The position numbers were made by a program, and so were the translations under genes. From assembly GCA_050084985.1 (NCBI GenBank), contig JBITNC010000001.1, positions 171,740,001-171,804,000 of the forward strand: DNA of 64,000 bases. The letters are read 5' to 3'. Under the pieces are notes generated by a model, which saw only the letters and a program-made list of their open reading frames with translations, ran no database searches and was not told the DNA's origin. Source of the DNA: Nageia nagi (Eukaryota > Pinophyta). Shown piece after piece: positions 59,770-64,000 of the stretch; position 1 is the stretch's first letter, and each line of letters starts with the position of its first letter.

Positions 59770-60194
59770 CAAATCCTCACGATTTTTAGAAGTCCTCTCT
59801 ATTGTAGCCTTTCCAAGTATTTCCTAACTTCTTCTACAAGACATTGGGTTTGGTTATGTAATCTTTCATAATGTAATGAAATTTTAGAATCATTTTCATT
59901 GTAATCAAGCCCCATGTAGAATCATTGTATTCTTTTTTCACATCCTTTGTGGAAGTGTCTGATGCCCCTTTTGTAAAAATTATGTTCATGCACCTATTTG
60001 TGAGGATAGAGTTTGTCACAGGTATTGGAGAGTTGATTTGATTTTTTCTTTGGATAGGACATCTCATGGAAACATTTTGACAAGTTACACGACATGGTTT
60101 CATCACAAAATGGAGGAGTTATGGTCTCTTGAAGTTCATCATTTAGACCAATCTTCCATATCATGGCCCCATAGAAATCCAGAAACATCTTCAT
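59770..60194 (-). pseudogene. Unidentified coding-like relic
   Basis: Two overlapping minus-strand frames (60194-59994 and 60106-59834) plus a third read like one protein with indels: MKMFLDFYGAMIWKIGLNDE, then HYERLHNQTQCLVEEVRKYL. Codon-like composition is more balanced than in the neighbouring AT-rich DNA. I recognise no family. It abuts the start of repeat H at 60210. Confidence 0.25.
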
Positions 60195-60209
60195 ATTGAC
60201 TCCTTGAGA

Positions 60210-61140
60210 TGTGATGTCCCACTCCTTGGGACAGGAGTTGATTACTTATTATATTTAGGTGTGAGCTTATTAATTTATATTAGCTTTAGTATACTTGATG
60301 GGGGTCGCTTGTATGAGTTGTAATACATTATTCCAAGGCAATTAATAATTGTAAATGCAATATTGGTCTCCAATAATGAGGTGTTGCATACTTAGTCATT
60401 GGATCTTGTAATTATTGGCATCCCTAGGCTAACGTTGGACTTGGGGATAGAGATATGATTCCTAGTTGAGATTCTAATAGAGAAAATTTATAAATAGACA
60501 CTCAAGACTCATTACTAGACACATTTGATTATTATTACACTTATTCTTCTACTTCGTCTGATGGACAAGACCTTAGCAGAGTGCTAAACGTATTCCTTAG
60601 GTGGAGCACCTAAGAGGGTAGTCAAGTATTGGGATCTTGATTATCTACGGCATTGGTGGAGCACCTTTGCCCATCCGATGGTACTTGAGGGTTTATTCCT
60701 ACCATTTAGTTGGTTGACCAAATATCAAGGAAGGCTCCTTCAATGGGGAAAATTTGAGATCTGAGGGGATAGATCTATCCTATGGTTCTGAGATAATTGT
60801 AGATTATCTTCATTATGTTTAGTTTGGTTCTTAAGAAGCCCACGACTACCCTAGGGGCTTTGTATGATTTTGTACCGCTTCATATTATCAATATACATGC
60901 CAAGGATTCCTGAATATCATATTGTGTTGTAATTACTTGTTCTATGCATACGTTGGAATGATTGTAGCTTTCATACTTGTATTGCTCATGCGATGCTTTT
61001 ATGATGTTTAATTAATTGAATATTTCATATCGAGGCTAGACATTGGCATTCTAGTATTGTGAGTGTGTTTGGTGGATGCATTAACCCTACCATTGGCATC
61101 CTGAGGTGTTGATTATGCTTTAAGAGTTCCCTAGACTTGT
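60210..61140 (+). repeat. Repeat family H, copy 2 (probable LTR)
   Basis: Starts TGTGATGTCCCACTCC and matches 34566-34880 at its start and 56,390-56,600 in its middle. TGTCCCA (60215-60221), loop CTCCT, TGGGACA (60227-60233) is a perfect 7-bp palindrome right at the start. The text near the end includes ACCATTGGCATCCTGAGG, repeated more loosely upstream. No coding text. Confidence 0.55.
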
Positions 61141-61698
61141 CATCAAGGTTTGAAGGTTATGGGAAAGGTGTTTTTGAGTAGTGGTCCATATGGATCATCA
61201 AAAAGTGTACCATATAGTATCATCATATGATATGTAAAGATACAACTTTATATCCATCTCAGAAAAAATTATCCCTTTAAAGGTTTTGAAAATTTTTAAG
61301 TTCAACTATTTGCATAAAATTTATAATAAATTGAAAAATAGACTTCAGTGTCTAAAGATTTTTTTTTTAATAAGGAATTTTAAAAAAGGAATCACATTAG
61401 AATTCTACATAAATAAAACATTGAATCCTTGTAAAGATGTAAGTATAAATCAATAAAATATAATAAAAATAATATAAAGAAACATGTAAAAATTAGAAAC
61501 TTTCACCTATTACAATGCACCACATGGCATCTCAGGATTCCACCTATTAAAGATTCATTACATCATTATAAAATAATAAAGTTAATATTAGATGAGTAGT
61601 AAAAACCACTCAAGTAGGTAGGGATTGTGTAACTTGTTTGTATATATCCATGGCCATCTTATGAGGTGCTAGGAATAGTATTACATTATGTGTATAAT
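61141..61698. other. No feature recognised
   Basis: AT-rich, non-coding as far as can be read. Confidence 0.4.
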
Positions 61699-61860
61699 GT
61701 TTAGGATTGTTGTAGTTATTTGTTTGTGTCTTTTAGTGAGTATCATGTAATGTATTTATTGAAGCTATAAGACAACCATGTTAGTTGTTCTCAAAAAACT
61801 ATTTTTTATATAAATATGCATGAATACCACAATGAAAATATTGCATTGCAAATTATTACA
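61699..61860 (+). repeat. Short LTR end (possible 162-bp LTR)
   Basis: A candidate start TGTTTAGGATTGTTG and the end ATTATTACA bracket a TATA box (TATATAAATATGC, about 61,807). An iMet primer site follows directly. Only the 3' boundary is firm. Short LTR with iMet primer suggests a Ty1/copia-type element; no partner LTR or protein is seen. Confidence 0.5.
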
Positions 61861-61875
61861 TGGTATCATAGCTAG
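61861..61875 (+). other. Primer-binding site (initiator-Met type)
   Basis: TGGTATCATAGCTAG directly after an LTR-like ...TTACA end. One mismatch to TGGTATCAGAGC in the first twelve bases. Confidence 0.6.
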
Positions 61876-62534
61876 ATAATGCATTGAAGGTTTGGTGAGG
61901 TTATCCTGCCAACTAATTATGTAGAAAAAAATTGTGAATCCTCTTTTATAAGACTGTATTCAACCTTAATTATAAAATAATTGTACATTCCATTTTTGTG
62001 CTTCACATAGGTTTGAAAATATATCAAATATATATATGTTAAGCTCTTTCTAACAAGTGTTCATAATAAAGATTTGGATCAGCATCAAGTGAGATATGGT
62101 TGTTTGAAATTGACCTTTCAATTCAAAATTTTCACAATTTTACCACGTGGGAATGGACGAACTTTATCCCATATATGGAGTAAATTTAATATTTTTAAGA
62201 TTCAAGTTTAGTTTTTTTTAATCATTATTCAATACCTAATTAAAATTCTATTTGAATTTTCAAAAACTATTTTATACAAAATAAAAGGTTGTGTTTATAT
62301 GTGAAGGTATTCGGAGTACATGCTTGATGGTACTTAAGACTCCAAAATTGTGGATTATGAGAAGTTAACATTAAGGGAGGGAGGATATATTCTTCAAATT
62401 CAATGTGCACTTAATCGATAAGATGCTTCAATATGTCACAAGCGAGTGTAAAACATGAAGGCTTGATATTGAACCAATAAATTGAGCATTGCAAGTAGCG
62501 ATCCAATCTACTACACCTAGAGGGTTTGTAGCGA
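61876..62534. other. No gene recognised
   Basis: Possible leader of the element whose LTR ends at 61860. No coding text. Confidence 0.35.
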
Positions 62535-62877
62535 ATGGCATCCAAGTAGTATGAAGGCTATGACCTAGAAGGTGTTATCAATTACTTGTATATAAGAAAC
62601 TTCATAACCTCATACAAATACAAATCCTTGAGAGATGTGGAGAATTATCGAAACCTAACTACTGATGAAGAAGTTTGAAAGATACAAATAGAATTGGAAA
62701 GAAGAAGGGATGGAGAAATGGTCATAGCTGCAAAGAGGATTTTACCTCCACCTCCTAAGATCATTTCTTCAAGACAAAATGTATCTCAAGTTTCCACTAG
62801 TAGTAGTTTAATTTCTATTAATGAATATGGTACAATCGATGGTCATAAAGGAGATCAAGATATCCACCACTAGGATG
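62535..62877 (+). pseudogene. Unidentified coding-like fragment
   Basis: From ATG at 62535 the frame reads MASK, a TAG, then YEGYDLEGVINYLYIRNFIT, LRDVENYRNLTTDEEV, a TGA, then KIQIELERRRDGEMVIAAKR and ILPPPPKIISSRQNVSQVST. The two early stops fit CAG-to-TAG and CGA-to-TGA decay. Charged and helix-prone, then Pro/Ser-rich. No family recognised. It overlaps, tail to tail, the minus-strand frame at 62808-63335. Confidence 0.3.
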
Positions 62878-63335
62878 TCCAAGAAGTTTTGTGCTTGTGA
62901 CCCTTCAAGGTGCATGCAAACATTCTTCAAAACCCCAACTATTTTTGCTTTTTCTACTTCACAATCAATAGATTCAAGGATTTTTTTGTCAAGGGGGGTC
63001 GAAATAAGTCCAACTTCGTGACACACCATATACGACATAATATTTGCATTTAAAGTAGGCCACACCAAACAGTTCTGGAACAATTTGCCTTTGTATAACA
63101 CATATATATCATAAACATTTGATGGGCAAGGTTTGAGTTGCTCATTCCCTTTGTTGTCTTCACCATCTTCATGTACATAAGAGCTTGATGAGTTAGGATC
63201 AACCAAGGAATCAACCCACTCCTTACCAAGTTGAATTGGAATTAGACATGTATTTCCAGAAAGGTCAACTATCGTAAAATCTAAAGAATATTTCTCTTCC
63301 GATTCAACGATTTGCACAAAACTGTCCTCTGGCAT
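62808..63335 (-). pseudogene. Retropepsin-like ORF lacking the catalytic motif
   Basis: 175 uninterrupted codons, the longest open run with protein-like character here apart from element A's integrase. The text YVLYKGKLFQNCLVWPTLNA then NIMSYMVCHEVGL, and later KIVGVLKNVCMHLEGSQ and DILVVDILISFMTI, follow the strand order of gypsy retropepsins (GxxxxALVDSGA..NVMSxxVCxxVGL ... VVGxxxxVP ... DIVVVDxP). The Asp-Ser-Gly is replaced by Trp-Pro-Thr. Upstream, a second frame (TPPTTQDEQEHDGSIVIG, to about 63,415) continues the protein, so the Met at 63335 is probably not the true start. Either a decayed gypsy fragment or a retropepsin-derived gene. Confidence 0.5.
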
Positions 63336-63415
63336 CCTATTACTATTGATCCATCATGTTCTTGTTCATCTTGAGTTGTGGGAGGAGTAAACCCAACCTC
63401 AAAACAAGCTACAAA

Positions 63416-64000
63416 TAATATTATATTATAATCAAGACAAGTATCTACCATTCATCTTTACATTTTCCAGAATCAACCATTCGTTGGCTTAAGTCAATCT
63501 CAAGGCAATGCACCTCATTGCCTTCACAAAAATAGAGTCTCCAAAATCTTGTATTTTGGGGTGTGCTCATTGGCAATTTTGATAGTTCTATGAAAAATAC
63601 CTTGGATGGTGGTCAAATATTCAACAAAGGTATATATATGTATATATATCCTCTCAACTTGTGAATACCATATCTTGTACACCTCATTCTTCTTACTCCA
63701 TTTAAAATTAAAATCAAAAGTTATATATCAATTTCAAATTGTAAATACTAAACATATTATTTTACATTAACATTGAACAAACTTATAATTAATATCTATA
63801 ATTACAACATGATCTATGAATTCTTAAATCAAAATAACCAAAATAAGTTTGAATTTTTTTATTATGAATCTTAAATTTGTTAAAAACAATCATTTAAATA
63901 CATAAATGTTATATATTTATGTTAAAAGATAATTATTCATTCAATTAAACCTTTCATGTCTCTTCCTCTATATGTTTATAATGGGTTTTTAAAATAAAAA
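63416..64000. other. No feature recognised
   Basis: AT-rich with a (TA)n/TATG run at about 63,631-63,650. The minus strand may carry further 5' parts of the retropepsin-like element beyond the edge, but I cannot read them. Confidence 0.35.

Overview
The window looks like a repeat-dominated stretch of a very large vascular-plant nuclear genome; a gymnosperm is plausible, but the lineage cannot be fixed from this sequence alone. It is AT-rich and CpG-poor, and its coding matter is almost entirely decayed LTR-retrotransposon protein, with stops falling mostly where glutamine (CAG/CAA) or arginine (CGA) codons are expected. I see no intact host gene, rRNA, tRNA or CRISPR array.

Region 1 (1-22.8 kb) is a nest. 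The host element, here 'B', is a Ty3/gypsy relic whose order is protease tail, archaeal-type RNase H (aRH), reverse transcriptase (RT), RNase H (RH), integrase (INT), then a long sense ORF relic of about 1,290 codons and minisatellites. B was hit twice. Element 'C' (3355-6187) is a short-LTR non-autonomous element with TSD GCTAT and LTRs differing at only 2 of 237 positions. Element 'A' (6864-15177) is a full-length Tat-like gypsy element with 786/788-bp LTRs and TSD GTTTA. The B reading frame resumes cleanly across A. A later rearrangement left a compressed tandem copy of B plus the start of A's 5' LTR at 309-1814.

Region 2 (22.8-30 kb) is very AT-rich. It holds an unpaired LTR plus primer-binding site ('E', 26202-26938) related to A's LTR at its start, followed by a frameshifted ORF encoding a membrane-segment plus Asp/Asn/Ser-rich protein.

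Region 3 (30-37.6 kb) has a gag-only non-autonomous element ('F', 30063-34486; LTRs about 1.5 kb, internal region only 1.4 kb, CCHC knuckle present). It is followed by a repeat with a perfect 14-bp inverted repeat and by a protease/gag-tail relic of another gypsy element ('G').

Region 4 (37.6-55.8 kb) is one giant Ogre/Tat-like element ('D', about 18.2 kb, 1-kb LTRs). It has gag, protease, a G-patch-like motif, RT, RH, aRH and INT, then a 6.6-kb 3' region. That region holds an antisense Plant Mobile Domain gene relic and a minisatellite just before the 3' LTR.

Region 5 (55.8-64 kb) contains dispersed LTR-like relics, an inverted copy of a repeat also present at 28.5 kb, a short LTR end with an initiator-Met-type primer site (61.86 kb), and a 175-codon minus-strand ORF that reads as a retropepsin fold without its catalytic motif.

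Taken together, three Tat-like elements in one window carry three different 3' modules: minisatellite only in A, a sense extra ORF in B, and an antisense PMD gene in D. A and E also share a palindrome just upstream of the TATA box whose bases differ between families while pairing is kept.
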